The position numbers and the translations under genes were made by a program. A model generated the notes under the pieces. That model had not been told where the DNA came from, ran no database searches, and was given only the letters and a program-made list of their open reading frames with translations. Positions 49,013 to 59,917 of a stretch of DNA of 64,000 bases are shown here, in pieces; position 1 is the first letter of the stretch; every line of letters begins with the position of its first letter. This stretch comes from Mesostigma viride. Taxonomy: Eukaryota; Streptophyta; Mesostigmatophyceae; Mesostigmatales; Mesostigmataceae. The stretch spans positions 417,501 to 481,500 of the forward strand of contig RPFO01000175.1 of NCBI GenBank assembly GCA_009746045.1. Reading direction: 5' to 3'.

Positions 49013-49380
49013 ATAGAGGGCCTTAGGCCCGACCTGAGGGTGTTGTCCCTCCGGTATGTAGAGTCGCCCTCATGTTCTGGCCAGTTGACTGGTCGTTCTT
49101 GGTCCTTGGTGCTGATTGGTTTACTCTGTGTGTCCTGCCCAGTGCCGTTCCCCCCGGCAAGGACTTTGTTCCAGGCAGTTAGGGGAACCTACCACCAGGC
49201 TTGGTGCTGGCTAACCCTACACCTCCAGGCGTGGTGGTGGAGACCGTGTGAACTATTGGTGCCTTGTATCTTGGATGGCCTGCTGACTGTGTTAGTGTGT
49301 GCTGGGTGCATTAGGTTTCCTACCCCTTGTTTTCCTCCCTGTGCGTAGGGAGAGGGCTCCCTACCTTTGTGGGGGGGAGG
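49013..49380 (+). other. chromovirus B 3' untranslated region and polypurine tract
   Basis: Matches copy A 34099-34468; ends in the polypurine tract (seven G, A, G, G at 49371-49380). No gene. Confidence 0.8.
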
Positions 49381-49953
49381 TGTTACGTCGCGTAACAATT
49401 CGTTGTAGTTACGGACGTAAATTAGGTCTTTTGCCTCGGTTGTCCCTAGGTTTACGTTTAGGCTCCTACCGGGACATTATTGTCCTCGTAACAGTACTGT
49501 GGTACATTGGGTGCCGTTGGGCGCCGCGCCGCGTACTTTACTAGTGGTCCTTATCCTGTGGTAGAATGTAGTGGACCAGCGTGCATCAGTAGATGTAGTG
49601 GACCAGCGTGCATCTGTAGGCGAGGGCCATGTCGGCCCGAGCGTGTTGGACCGTTGGTGACCATTTATGCGCGTTCTACCCCTTGTGTGTGCACTCGGCG
49701 TGTGTTAAATGAATTAACACATTTAGGCTTGGGTCACGGCAGTGTAGTTGTGTTTCCTTCCTCTATTCCTGGAGTAAACGGGTTTTGATAAATGGTTGTA
49801 TGGCGTATTATAGTAACACTTACGTTAATGCATTGAGATCAGCTCCGTCACGTTCGTCTTTCGCCAGAGGGTTAAGTAGAGGAGGCCTGACTAGTTTAGG
49901 TAGTATCAGGCCCATTAGAGGTAGAGGCGGAGGTAGATATCCGCGGCGTAACA
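49381..49953 (+). repeat. chromovirus B 3' LTR
   Basis: 573 bp, almost identical to the 5' LTR, followed by the duplicated ATTCA. Confidence 0.95.
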
Positions 49954-49958
49954 ATTCA

Positions 49959-50329
49959 GTTCACCGCTTGGTCAAAAAAGGATCACTTATATCAAGGAAA
50001 CAACAAAGATCACTTATATACCCTACTTCTCCGTAAAATCTCATCGACCGGGTTTCGAAACAACCCACGCCAGCCGTAGATGCAGATCCAACGGAGCAAA
50101 CAACGTCAAGACCGACGCGGCGCCAAATAGTCGCCACGGTTCCTTTTCTGCGAGCCATTTTACAACGTACGTCGCGCCGCGTCGTGTACCCAGGCCCTTT
50201 TCTGAACGTGAGATCCAAAATCCGCTTGCCAGACCGGGAACTCCGTCCAATACCGTCGTGCATTGAATTGAATTGGAACATAAGTCCTTCTTTCCGTCAC
50301 CCTTGACATGTTTTCGTACAATACTACAA
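49959..50329. other. unassigned sequence right of chromovirus B
   Basis: No gene. The tail of this segment (CCGTCCAATACCGTCGTGCA) recurs imperfectly near 50790 (CCGTCCAACACCATCGTACA), part of a degenerate repeat. Confidence 0.35.
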
Positions 50330-50457
50330 ATTCACGCCAGTAGAAATTCGCGTCCGAACATATATCTCGATAGAGTTATGCCTCTTATTTAATTTCAAGG
50401 TACCTCTTAATTAATCTCGGCCCCCGCCCTGTGAGAATTTGAGAATTGAGAACTCTG
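50330..50457. repeat. right arm of the inverted repeat flanking chromovirus B
   Basis: Reverse complement of 40190-40317 (CCTCTTATTTAATTTCAAGG is the clearest shared block). A third partial copy of its outer end lies at 50820-50885 (GAGAATTTGAGAATTGAGAA, then CCAATTTTACCCCGACTAGG). Confidence 0.6.
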
Positions 50458-50928
50458 GAGCCAATTTTACCCCGACTAGGTTGTCGCCGGTTCTCAAATT
50501 GTCAAATTGTCAAAATTGTCACTTCATTCACGCCGGCGGACTACCTGCGGACTGCTTGACGCGGAGTCGCCGGGCTTCAAGTTCTGTAACTTACTAGACG
50601 CGCCGCGAGGTGCCGCCGCGCTTTTTTGTACTTATTTCGGTACATGGCTTCCGTTGGGTTCATCGACGAGCATCGACGGTGCCATCCGACGGCGGAGAAT
50701 AAGTTCGCCACAGCACAGCGCGACGCAATGGCTCTTTTCCATGTACAACGTGAGATGCTAAGTCCGCAACGCTGACCGAAATTCCGTCCAACACCATCGT
50801 ACAGTACTACCAGTCAACCTCAGCCCCCGCCCTCTGAGAATTTGAGAATTGAGAATTCTGGAGCCAATTTTACCCCGACTAGGGCTAAACAACTATTACT
50901 AGTTTTAAGACTAATAACTAGTTTTGCC
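50458..50928. other. unassigned GC-richer sequence
   Basis: No gene recognised; one 84-codon frame (50507-50761) has no motif. Ends with the third copy of the inverted-repeat end near 50885. Confidence 0.35.
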
Positions 50929-51660
50929 CTTATATACTACTTTTTGGCTGCGCCAATTGTTCCGCAAACTCTTCCGGCAAACGTTGTCCGTACCCGAGTA
51001 GCGCAAAAATCCGAACGCACAATTTGTTTCCACAAAACCTTTACGCAGATCGCGGCCGTAGGCTTTCTAGCGGCCTGTCACCGCGAAGCGTCTGGCGCCC
51101 AAACTCTTCTAAGACGGGAACTCAAACAAATACCCCGTGACGACAGTAGTAGTCAGTAAAACAGACTAAAACGGCCGTTACCTGCGCGTAACGGTCCAGA
51201 ACTCCGAGTTTCTAAGCTCCGTAGCTATCGACGACGATGCGTGCCAAGTTCAGCTTGAAATTGGCCTAGGCGTTTGGGACGGACGAGGGAAATTGGCGAG
51301 GAAAACGGCGAGGAGAGGACCGATTCAAGAGGTATTTGGCGGTTGCTGGCAAAAAGTGAGGAATCTGACGGACGGACCTGACGTGCTGACATACCAGGTT
51401 TAGTTGCGGTTCGGTTCAGCCACCGGCTTCCCAAAATAGGCCAGCAACCCGTCCGGCACCATGAGTTTGCATGGAATCGTGGCGTAATCCATGGAATCAC
51501 AGGCTGTGGCCGGCCGTACAGGTTCGGCTGTCTTGCTAGTGGGCGGGCTGTGTAAGCGGGAGTGTACGGCTGTGCTGGTACTCGCCGTTGAGGCACAAAA
51601 AGCCGTTGAGGCACAGAATCTGCCAAGTAGCGGGGGTTCGGGGGCGGAGCCCCCGATCTT
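50929..51660. repeat. satellite unit PQ, copy 1 (about 732 bp)
   Basis: P part: ATACTACTTTTTGG, CTCTTCCGGCAAACGTTGTC, CGCACAATTTGTTTCC. Q part: GTGCCAAGTTCAGCTTGAAA through AGGCACAGAATCTGCC. It ends in a G/C hairpin (GGGGGCGGAGCCCCCG) followed by ATCTTG. The same PQ unit is at 55010-55740, and P again at 55741. Confidence 0.85.
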
Positions 51661-54600
51661 GTCCCCTTCTAGTGACTACGATTAACCCCAACGCAAAAGT
51701 TTGGCGAACCGTGAGGCCCGAAAAGTGGCCCGTACGAAAACCGCGAGCGCAGGGCGGCCGATAGTCAGGGCGATTCGGAGATCCGCGGTGGCGCCCAATC
51801 GGAGCAGTTGCCCGAAAAGTGGCAAACTAGGGAGATCGAGTCTCACACGTTCTGAACGGGCTCTGAAACGGCAGTTACGTCCAGATCCGGTTCAGCACTT
51901 TTGCGGGCAGGTGGGAGGCCAGCCAATGGCCGCGGCCAGATAAAAATACGGAACCCGGCACGATGTCGTCTTCTTTGCGGCCGTCAAACTCTCGGTCGCG
52001 AATCAAACAACCCGCCCGCGGTTACAGGATGTGGGACGCGGAAGTACAACAACTCCGGAGTATAGAACCCGCCGTCCCAAACTTTTGTTGCGTTCAGTGC
52101 GGCAAGTCGACGGCATGTCCAGAAAATGTTTTGAAACCGTAAAAAGTTGGGCGTTACGGCCGTTTTGTTGTCCGCATTTCGTTCAGAAACCGTTTTACTG
52201 AACGTTTCCGTTGCAATTTTTTAGTCAGTCCGAAATTTAAGTCTGAACGTGATCTGACTTAAGTTTAGTTGAAAAGTACACGCAAAATTTGAGTTGGAGG
52301 AGGGGAGCGTAGTACGATGCTTGCTGGACGAACTTTGCGAGATTCTGAGACGATTCTGGATTCAGCGTAGAGAGAATCTAAATTTTGCTGAAATCAAATG
52401 TGCTACGAAATTTAGCCCTGAACGCATGCTAAACCCGGCCTGAAATCGTTTTTGGTTGAGCGCTCACTAGTTTCGAGCAATAAAAACGAATTTAGGCCGA
52501 GTTCAGGCCGAATTTTCGTAGTTCCGAGGAATAAAAATTTATTTGGAAGATTTCCCCGTGAGGGACGGAGCGTGGGATCGACGGTGCGGCGGGCCGGCGC
52601 GAGCGCGCGCGATGGGAAGCCCCCAAAGGAAGGCCGCCGAGCGTTCGCCCCCCGGCGTAGGGGCCGGCCCGGTAGGCGGGCGCTCCGCCCGGCGGGTCGA
52701 AGCTTTCGGCGAAGGCCTCAGGGCCCCTGGTGGCGTAGTGCGTCCGAATTCGTGGGGGGCCTTGGCCCCCCCACCTTGTCCCCTTCTAGTGACTACGATT
52801 AACCCCAACGCAAAAGTTTGGCGAACCGTGAGGCCCGAAAAGTGGCCCGTACGAAAACCGCGAGCGCAGGGCGGCCGATAGTCAGGGCGATTCGGAGATC
52901 CGCGGTGGCGCCCAATCGGAGCAGTTGCCCGAAAAGTGGCAAACTAGGGAGATCGAGTCTCACACGTTCTGAACGGGCTCTGAAACGGCAGTTACATCCA
53001 GATCCGGTTCAGCACTTTTGCGGGCAGGTGGGAGGCCAGCCAATGGCCGCGGCCAGATAAAAATACGGAACCCGGCACGATGTCGTCTTCTTTGCGGCCG
53101 TCAAACTCTCGGTCGCGAATCAAACAACCCGCCCGCGGTTACAGGATGTGGGACGCGGAAGTACAACAACTCCGGAGTATAGAACCCGCCGTCCCAAACT
53201 TTTGTTGCGTTCAGTGCGGCAAGTCGACGGCATGTCCAGAAAATGTTTTGAAACCGTAAAAAGTTGGGCGTTACGGCCGTTTTGTTGTCCGCATTTCGTT
53301 CAGAAACCGTTTTACTGAACGTTTCCATTGCAATTTTTTAGTCAGTCCGAAATTTCAAAGTCTGAACGTGATCTGACTTAAGTTTAGTTGAAAAGTACAC
53401 GCAAAATTTGAGTTGGAGGAGGGGAGCGTAGTACGATGCTTGCTGGACGAACTTTGCGAGATTCTGAGACGATTCTGGATTCAGCGTAGAGAGAATCTAA
53501 ATTTTGCTGAAATCAAATGTGCTACGAAATTTAGCCCTGAACGCATGCTAAACCCGGCCTGAAATCGTTTTTGGTTGAGCGCTCACTAGTTTCGAGCAAT
53601 AAAAACGAATTTAGGCCGAGTTCAGGCCGAATTTTCGTAGTTCCGAGGAATAAAAATTTATTTGGAAGATTTCCCCGTGAGGGACGGAGCGTGGGATCGA
53701 CGGTGCGGCGGGCCGGCGCGAGCGCGCGCGATGGGAAGCCCCCAAAGGAAGGCCGCCGAGCGTTCGCCCCCCGGCGTAGGGGCCGGCCCGGTAGGCGGGC
53801 GCTCCGCCCGGCGGGTCGAAGCTTTCGGCGAAGGCCTCAGGGCCCCTGGTGGCGTAGTGCGTCCGAATTCGTGGGGGGCCTTGGCCCCCCCACCTTGTCC
53901 CCTTCTAGTGACTACGATTAACCCCAACGCAAAAGTTTGGCGAACCGTGAGGCCCGAAAAGTGGCCCGTACGAAAACCGCGAGCGCAGGGCGGCCGATAG
54001 TCAGGGCGATTCGGAGATCCGCGGTGGCGCCCAATCGGAGCAGTTGCCCGAAAAGTGGCAAACTAGGGAGATCGAGTCTCACACGTTCTGAACGGGCTCT
54101 GAAACGGCAGTTACATCCAGATCCGGTTCAGCACTTTTGCGGGCAGGTGGGAGGCCAGCCAATGGCCGCGGCCAGATAAAAATACGGAACCCGGCACGAT
54201 GTCGTCTTCTTTGCGGCCGTCAAACTCTCGGTCGCGAATCAAACAACCCGCCCGCGGTTACAGGATGTGGGACGCGGAAGTACAACAACTCCGGAGTATA
54301 GAACCCGCCGTCCCAAACTTTTGTTGCGTTCAGTGCGGCAAGTCGACGGCATGTCCAGAAAATGTTTTGAAACCGTAAAAAGTTGGGCGTTACGGCCGTT
54401 TTGTTGTCCGCATTTCGTTCAGAAACCGTTTTACTGAACGTTTCCGTTGCAATTTTTTAGTCAGTCCGAAATTTAAGTCTGAACGTGATCTGACTTAAGT
54501 TTAGTTGAAAAGTACACGCAAAATTTGAGTTGGAGGAGGGGAGCGTAGTACGATGCTTGCTGGACGAACTTTGCGAGATTCTGAGACGATTCTGGATTCA

Positions 54601-55009
54601 GCGTAGAGAGAATCTAAATTTTGCTGAAATCAAATGTGCTACGAAATTTAGCCCTGAACGCATGCTAAACCCGGCCTGAAATCGTTTTTGGTTGAGCGCT
54701 CACTAGTTTCGAGCAATAAAAACGAATTTAGGCCGAGTTCAGGCCGAATTTTCGTAGTTCCGAGGAATAAAAATTTATTTGGAAGATTTCCCCGTGAGGG
54801 ACGGAGCGTGGGATCGACGGTGCGGCGGGCCGGCGCGAGCGCGCGCGATGGGAAGCCCCCAAAGGAAGGCCGCCGAGCGTTCGCCCCCCGGCGAAGGGGC
54901 CGGCCCGGTAGGCGGGCGCTCCGCCCGGCGGGTCGAAGCTTTCGGCGAAGGCCTCAGGGCCCCTGGTGGCGTAGTGCGTCCGAATTCGTGGGGGGCCTTG
55001 GCCCCACCT
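51661..55009. repeat. three tandem copies of a 1.12-kb unit (R)
   Basis: Units start at 51661, 52779 and 53897 (GTCCCCTTCTAGTGACTACG) with a period of about 1118. They differ at only a few positions (for example AATTTAAGTC against AATTTCAAAGTC in unit 2). Each ends in a near-palindrome (TGGGGGGCCTTGGCCCCCCC) and ACCTTG. Open frames of about 80-116 codons recur because the DNA recurs; they have no recognisable domain and I do not call them genes. The array lies exactly between a Q and a P unit. Confidence 0.92.
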
Positions 55010-55740
55010 TGTTGCCCTTTATACTACTTTTAGGTCGGCCCATTTGTTCCGCAAACTCTTCCGGCAAACGTTGTCCGTACCCGAGTAGCGCAAAAATCCG
55101 AACGCACAATTTGTTTCCACAAAATCTTTACGCAGATCCCATCCGTAGGCTTTCTAGCGGCCTGTCACCGCGTCCGGCGCCCAAACTCTTCTAAGACGAG
55201 TAGCCAAACAAACGGAATCATTTCGTTGGGGCGCTCGTTTAAGGCGGGAATGACACATAAACGCAAGTAACGGAAATAACGGTGAACTTTTCCCGAGTAG
55301 CTCAGCGCCGGAGCGATGCACAATTTTGCGGGCCAAGTTCAGCTTGAAAATTGACCTAGGTGCTTGGAACGGACGAGGGAAATTGGCGAGGAGAGGACCG
55401 ATTCAAGGGGTATTTGGCGGTTGCTGGCAAAAAGTGAGAAAGCTGACGGACGGACCTGACGTGCTGATAGACCAGGTTTAGGTGCGGTTCGGTTCAGCCA
55501 CCGGCTTCCCAAAATAGGCCAGCAAACCGTCCGGCACCATGAGTTTGCATGGAATCGTGGCGTAATCCATGGAATCACAAGGCTGTGGCCTGCCGTACAG
55601 GTTCGGCTGTCTTGCTAGTGGGCGGGCTGTGTAAGCGGGAGTGTACGGCTGTGCTGGTACTCGCCGTTGAGGCACAAAAAGCCGTTGAGGCACAGAATCT
55701 GCCAAGTAGCGGGGGTTCGGGGGCGGAGCCCCCGATCTTG
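55010..55740. repeat. satellite unit PQ, copy 2
   Basis: About 730 bp, aligned with 50929-51660 through both P and Q parts, ending in the same hairpin and GATCTTG. The next P follows directly, as expected for a head-to-tail array. Confidence 0.85.
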
Positions 55741-56059
55741 TTGCCCTTTATACTACTTTTAGGTCGCAAACTCTTCCGGCAAACGTTGTCCGTACCCGAG
55801 TAGCGCCGAAACATCCGAACGCACAATTTGTTTCCACAAAATCTTTCAGCAGATCGCGTCCGTAGGCTTTCTAGCGGCCTGTCACCGCGTAGCGTCTGGC
55901 GCCCAAACTCTTCTAGCCAGGGAACCAAACAAATACCTGCCAACCGTCAATCAGTAAAAGCGTTTCGAGTTGAAACGGCCGTAACCTCCTCGTAACCGTG
56001 AATTTTTCCGAGTAGCTAAGCGCCAAAGCCTTGCGTTCCGAGTTGAGCTTGAAATTGGC
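55741..56059. repeat. satellite unit P, copy 3, and the first bases of Q
   Basis: P part again, then GAGCTTGAAATTGGC, the start of Q, where chromovirus C is inserted. The array may have continued beyond. Confidence 0.8.
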
Positions 56060-58892
56060 TGTTACGTCGCGTAACAATTCGTTGTAGTTACGGACGTAAA
56101 TTAGGTCTTTTGCCTCGGTTGTCCCCAGGTTTACGTTTAGGCTCCTACCGGGACATTATTGTCCTCGTAACAGTACTGTGGTACATTGGGTGCCGTTGGG
56201 CGCCGCGCCGCGTACTTTACTAGTGGTCCTGATCCTGTGGTAGAATGTAGTGGACCAGCGTGCATCAGTAGATGTAGTGGACCAGCGTGCATCTGTAGGC
56301 GAGGGCCATGTCGGCCCGAGCGTGTTGGACCGTTGGTGACCATTTATGCGCGTTCTATCCCTTGTGTGTGCACTCGGCGTGTGTTAAATGAATTAACACA
56401 TTTAGGCTTGGGTCACGGCAGTGTAGTTGTGTTTCCTTCCTCTATTCCTGGAGTAAACGGGTTTTGATAAATGGTTGTATGGCGTATTATAGTAACACCT
56501 ACGTTAAGGGGACATGACACCCCAAAAGGGCACTTTTCTGGAAACCATACCTATAGGCATGTGATAAAAATCCAGTAATGATGGGGGACCATAAATATGA
56601 TTAAAAAAATTTTTTCCAACCACTTGGGGGTGTACTACCCCCCACCATGTGACCGTTATGTGCTAAAAATAGAAAAAGACGCTATTTTTGGCCGATTTTC
56701 CCTAGGACAATGGGCAAACCCATTGTGGCCAAATCATATATTCCCATCTAATTGCAACCCTTGCCATTAATTCCAGCTAGTTTGCAGGTCAGAATAAGCA
56801 TGTTTAGACACATTGAAATAATTTACCCCAAAACACGTATTTTTTGGTGCCTAAAAAAATATATCAAATCATAGACACATGCAATGGGGTCAAATCATAT
56901 AATCAAAATTGGCCCAGGGTTGCAATCACACAGCCCCAAAGTTTCAGCTCGTTCTGACCACGTTTACTCACATTGAAATATGGTCATGTGCAAAAAAAAA
57001 ATGATCGCTTTTTGTGGTTTGGAGCTCAAACACCACTACAAAGACACCCTTGCCCACCACAAACTGGGCCAAAACAACAGCCATTAGTTTATTTATGATG
57101 TTAGGAAGCTTGCTATGAAATCCCAGGTCATTCTGAGCTAGTATGGCCATGTTACATCATATTATAGCTGCCACGCTGCGTTCCTGGTACAACATGGCAT
57201 GAGGGGGCACACATGCATATGACCCACCCAAGCAAGTCCCATCATGTCTTATGATGGCCAAATAATACAAGCACTGTCCTGCCACCTTGATAACACACAG
57301 GAAGGCTTTAGCCCTCGTCGGAATCGCCGTCCCCCATGCAGTTGGGGCAATACCAGGCACCCACCGGCATGGTTTTCTTTGTCAGGCCAAGGCAGAGCAT
57401 GTGGGCACCCTTGCCCACCACAAACTGGGCCAAAACAAGTGCAATTAATTAAATTAATGTATCACGAAGCTTGCCACCAAATTACAGGTCATTCTGACCT
57501 AGTTTGCCCATATTACATCTTGTTATAGCTGCCAGCCTGCATGCTTGGTGCACCATGACATGAGGCAATACCATGAGCACATTCCTAAGCTTGCCCCCTG
57601 CAAATGGGGCAGAACCACGAAAAACAAATGCTAGATGCTTGAAGAAAACAACCACCAACTCTTTAACCGTTATGAGCAGGTATGACCGCTTGCGGGAATC
57701 ACTCATAGCCAACACCATGTCATGACGCTTATGGATAAAAGGTGCATCCTTCATAGCCATAACGACCTGATCCCTGTCATCTAGGAAGTACAAGCCATGT
57801 TTAATTAATGGAGGCTAAACAGGTGGGGATGTGATAAGTAACTCACATATTCTCACCTTCCATACAAGAACCTTGTTTTCCAGCAGGCTGAAGAGCCATG
57901 ACAGGCGTTTATGAGCTCGCCAGCTCCTTGCAACGGTGATGCCGCTCCCAGGCAGCTAGGGTCCTTGACTACGCAATATAGAATGTCTACCGTGTGAAAA
58001 CCTCCATACAGGAAGCGTAGCAAAGCCAGATAACTGCCCGATCAATTCTGGGTAGCTTTAGGAAGTATGGCATACGCAGCGTAAGGAAAACCATTGAAAG
58101 CTGCGGAAAATCTGATAGCACAACTGCAACAAGTGGAGAACAAAATAGCAAGAAGAACCCAGAAACAGCGCCAAAAGTTTCATGCCAGGTTCACTAAGAG
58201 CGCAAAAAGACTGGGCGGTGACATGCGGCAAATCAACGTACCACGGCCGGCATTATTTCCTACCCAGGCGCGCAAGAAAAGCCAGCCAGCCATGGATGGA
58301 TTAGCCGCGGATCGCGCAGGCCTGAACGAAATCATTTTAGAAATGACAGGAAATGGCCGCAGATCGAAGACGCTTAGGTTATTTTCATGGTGTCCGTTAT
58401 TAAACGGCTCTTACTGCATCAATACAACCCACGAATATCGAGTTCTACCGTCGCAGGCACGCATGCTAGATTATTCATCGCGGCCAAATTGTTGGATGAG
58501 ACCCCCGTGCAAATCTGTACCAACAAAGGCAGCGAATTTGCAATTAGTGCAGATCTGGCTATGAAACATCATAATAGAACATCACTTTTAACCATCGGCT
58601 TAATTTTTCGGCCTGTCGCCCGCCGGATTAGCCATATTTTAACGGAACGCACGTCGCCATGGCCACCTCCGCACGGTGCGCGCACTGTGCACCACAATTT
58701 CACGGTCCGTCGGTACCGTCCCGACTTTTTTGGCGCCAAAAAAGTCCCGGGTGTCATGTCCCCTTAATGCATTGAGATCAGCTCCGTCACGTTCGTCTTT
58801 CGCCAGAGGGTTGAGTAGAGGAGGCCTGACCAGTTTAGGTAGTATCAGGCCCATTAGAGGTAGAGGTGGAGGTAGATATCCGCGGCGTAACA
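56060..58892 (+). repeat. chromovirus C 5' LTR, split by a TTAA element
   Basis: LTR sequence 56060-56507 and 58768-58892. It has the same 30-bp duplication as B. The empty site, ACGTTAATGCATTGAG, is intact in the LTRs of A and B. Confidence 0.95.
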
Positions 58893-59041
58893 ATGGTATC
58901 GGAGGAACTTCAGTAGGTAGAGAACGCGACGACTATCCCTTGCCACATACACCTTTTCAAGACCCCTTCCGCGTCCAGGAACAAGAAGCCGACACTTCCT
59001 TGATAGGTAATGGGCGGGTCGCCTTCAAGCTAGGAGAGTAG
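56479..59041 (+). pseudogene. chromovirus C ORF0, interrupted by the TTAA element
   Basis: ATG at 56479 (MAYYSNTYV) is cut after ten codons by the insertion; the rest (NALRSAPSRSSFARGL to VAFKLGE) resumes at 58768 and ends at 59041. The same frame as in copies A and B. Confidence 0.4.
56508..58763. mobile_element. TTAA-target DNA element, copy 3 (2256 bp, complete)
   Basis: The terminal inverted repeats are GGGGACATGACACCC at both ends; TTAA is duplicated at 56504-56507 and 58764-58767. The unoccupied LTRs of the other chromovirus copies have a single TTAA at this place. Inside, a segment of about 175 bases is repeated about 360 bases apart (CACCCTTGCCCACCACAAAC at about 57045 and 57405, followed by AGGTCATTCTGA). 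The right end has two GCGCC blocks around A- and T-runs. A 156-codon frame at 58094-58564 is basic and has no recognised domain. No transposase, so non-autonomous. Confidence 0.93.
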
Positions 59042-59390
59042 TGCTGCCCGTTTCGGGACACGCTCTACCTAGATGCTAGACCTGCTCGCAGCGGATAAAT
59101 CCTTTCGTAGTTAGCCTGTCCTTCGCCTTGTTTTCCTGCTTACGGTTGTTTCCTGTCTTAGATAGGGGAGTATTACTGTTCAGAGACGATTAGCGTCTGG
59201 GTAGGTTCCACCTTTTCCTTCGTGCTGCTGTACATTAGACGGCCGCACTCGCAGAAAGTCACTGGGTCGCTGACTTTAGGACTACGAGCGCTGGACCATT
59301 GCCGCCCTCGTCATTTCGGTGATCCAGATAACCCAGCTAAGTCGACTCCTACCCCTTCCACTCCTATCGTGACTACTCAAGAACAACAAG

Positions 59391-59887
59391 GTGCGTTACC
59401 ATGAGCCAACGGCGATCTTTGACTGCTCCTTCCCATTCTTCTAGCGATAATAGTCTAGCTAAATATTACGTAGTGATTACGCCTCAATGGTCCTCCATTT
59501 TCCTTTCTTGGTCCGACGCTAGGAAGATCGTTCAGAATCGTGTATACAACGTAATTAGGTACAAGAAATTTATGTCCTTCGAAGAAGCTCAGCAGTTCCT
59601 TATAGATCATAGCCAAACAGATTTAGGCCTTCATGTACGCCCTATTCCTCATGGTCGTCCTCCTGTAGAAGCTCTAGTCTTTGCTACCCCTCCTTCTTCT
59701 CCCCCTAAGAGGGCTGCATCCTCATCTAGCTTAGATACTCCTCTCACCTTAGAATTCGGTTCCCTATCCATTACTGTTGTTAAAAAGGATTGATTTAAAT
59801 TGTTTCCTTCTTTTAAGCCATTAAAAGCTTTTTCTTTTCTTTCCTTGCCTTAAATTAGGCCTTGTCCTCTATCCTTGTTGCTTTCAG
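59391..59887 (+). promoter_or_regulatory. predicted intron containing ORF1 (copy C)
   Basis: Donor-like CAAG/GTGCGT and acceptor-like TTGCTTTCAG, in the same positions relative to the ORF1 and gag ATGs as in A and B. Copy B's pair is 41474-41970. Confidence 0.4.
59401..59793 (+). CDS. chromovirus C ORF1, RNase H1 hybrid-binding / viroplasmin-like protein
   Basis: 130 codons, MSQRRSLTAPSHSSSDNSLA then KYYVVITPQWSSIFLSW and VIRYKKFMSFEEAQQFL. Protein differences from B are few and conservative (for example HSVSDLG against HSQTDLG), whereas the DNA differs at many third positions in the first 300 bases. Intact. Confidence 0.7.
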   Translation: MSQRRSLTAPSHSSSDNSLAKYYVVITPQWSSIFLSWSDARKIVQNRVYNVIRYKKFMSFEEAQQFLIDHSQTDLGLHVRPIPHGRPPVEALVFATPPSSPPKRAASSSSLDTPLTLEFGSLSITVVKKD

Positions 59888-59917
59888 TTAGAATTCTGAT
59901 CATTTACTTAAATAAAA

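Larger units (their letters stand above)
40378..49953 (+). mobile_element. Ty3/gypsy chromovirus copy B (9576 bp), complete
   Basis: 573-bp LTRs with TGTTACG...CGTAACA ends, target duplication ATTCA at 40373-40377 and 49954-49958. The LTRs differ at only about two positions by eye (near 40723/49726 and 40892/49892), the youngest insertion of the three. gag is intact up to its C-terminal tail and pol is intact; integrase has a late frameshift and ORF3 an internal deletion of about 1.2 kb. Confidence 0.95.

Noticed and set aside
52452-55194. Repeated open frames of 80-168 codons in the R satellite as a gene family
   Set aside because: They repeat because the DNA unit repeats, are strongly biased by GC-rich sequence, overlap on both strands and carry no domain.
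58094-58564. 156-codon basic frame in the TTAA element as a transposase
   Set aside because: No catalytic motif is visible and I could not find an equivalent frame in copies 1 and 2. Kept only as a note.
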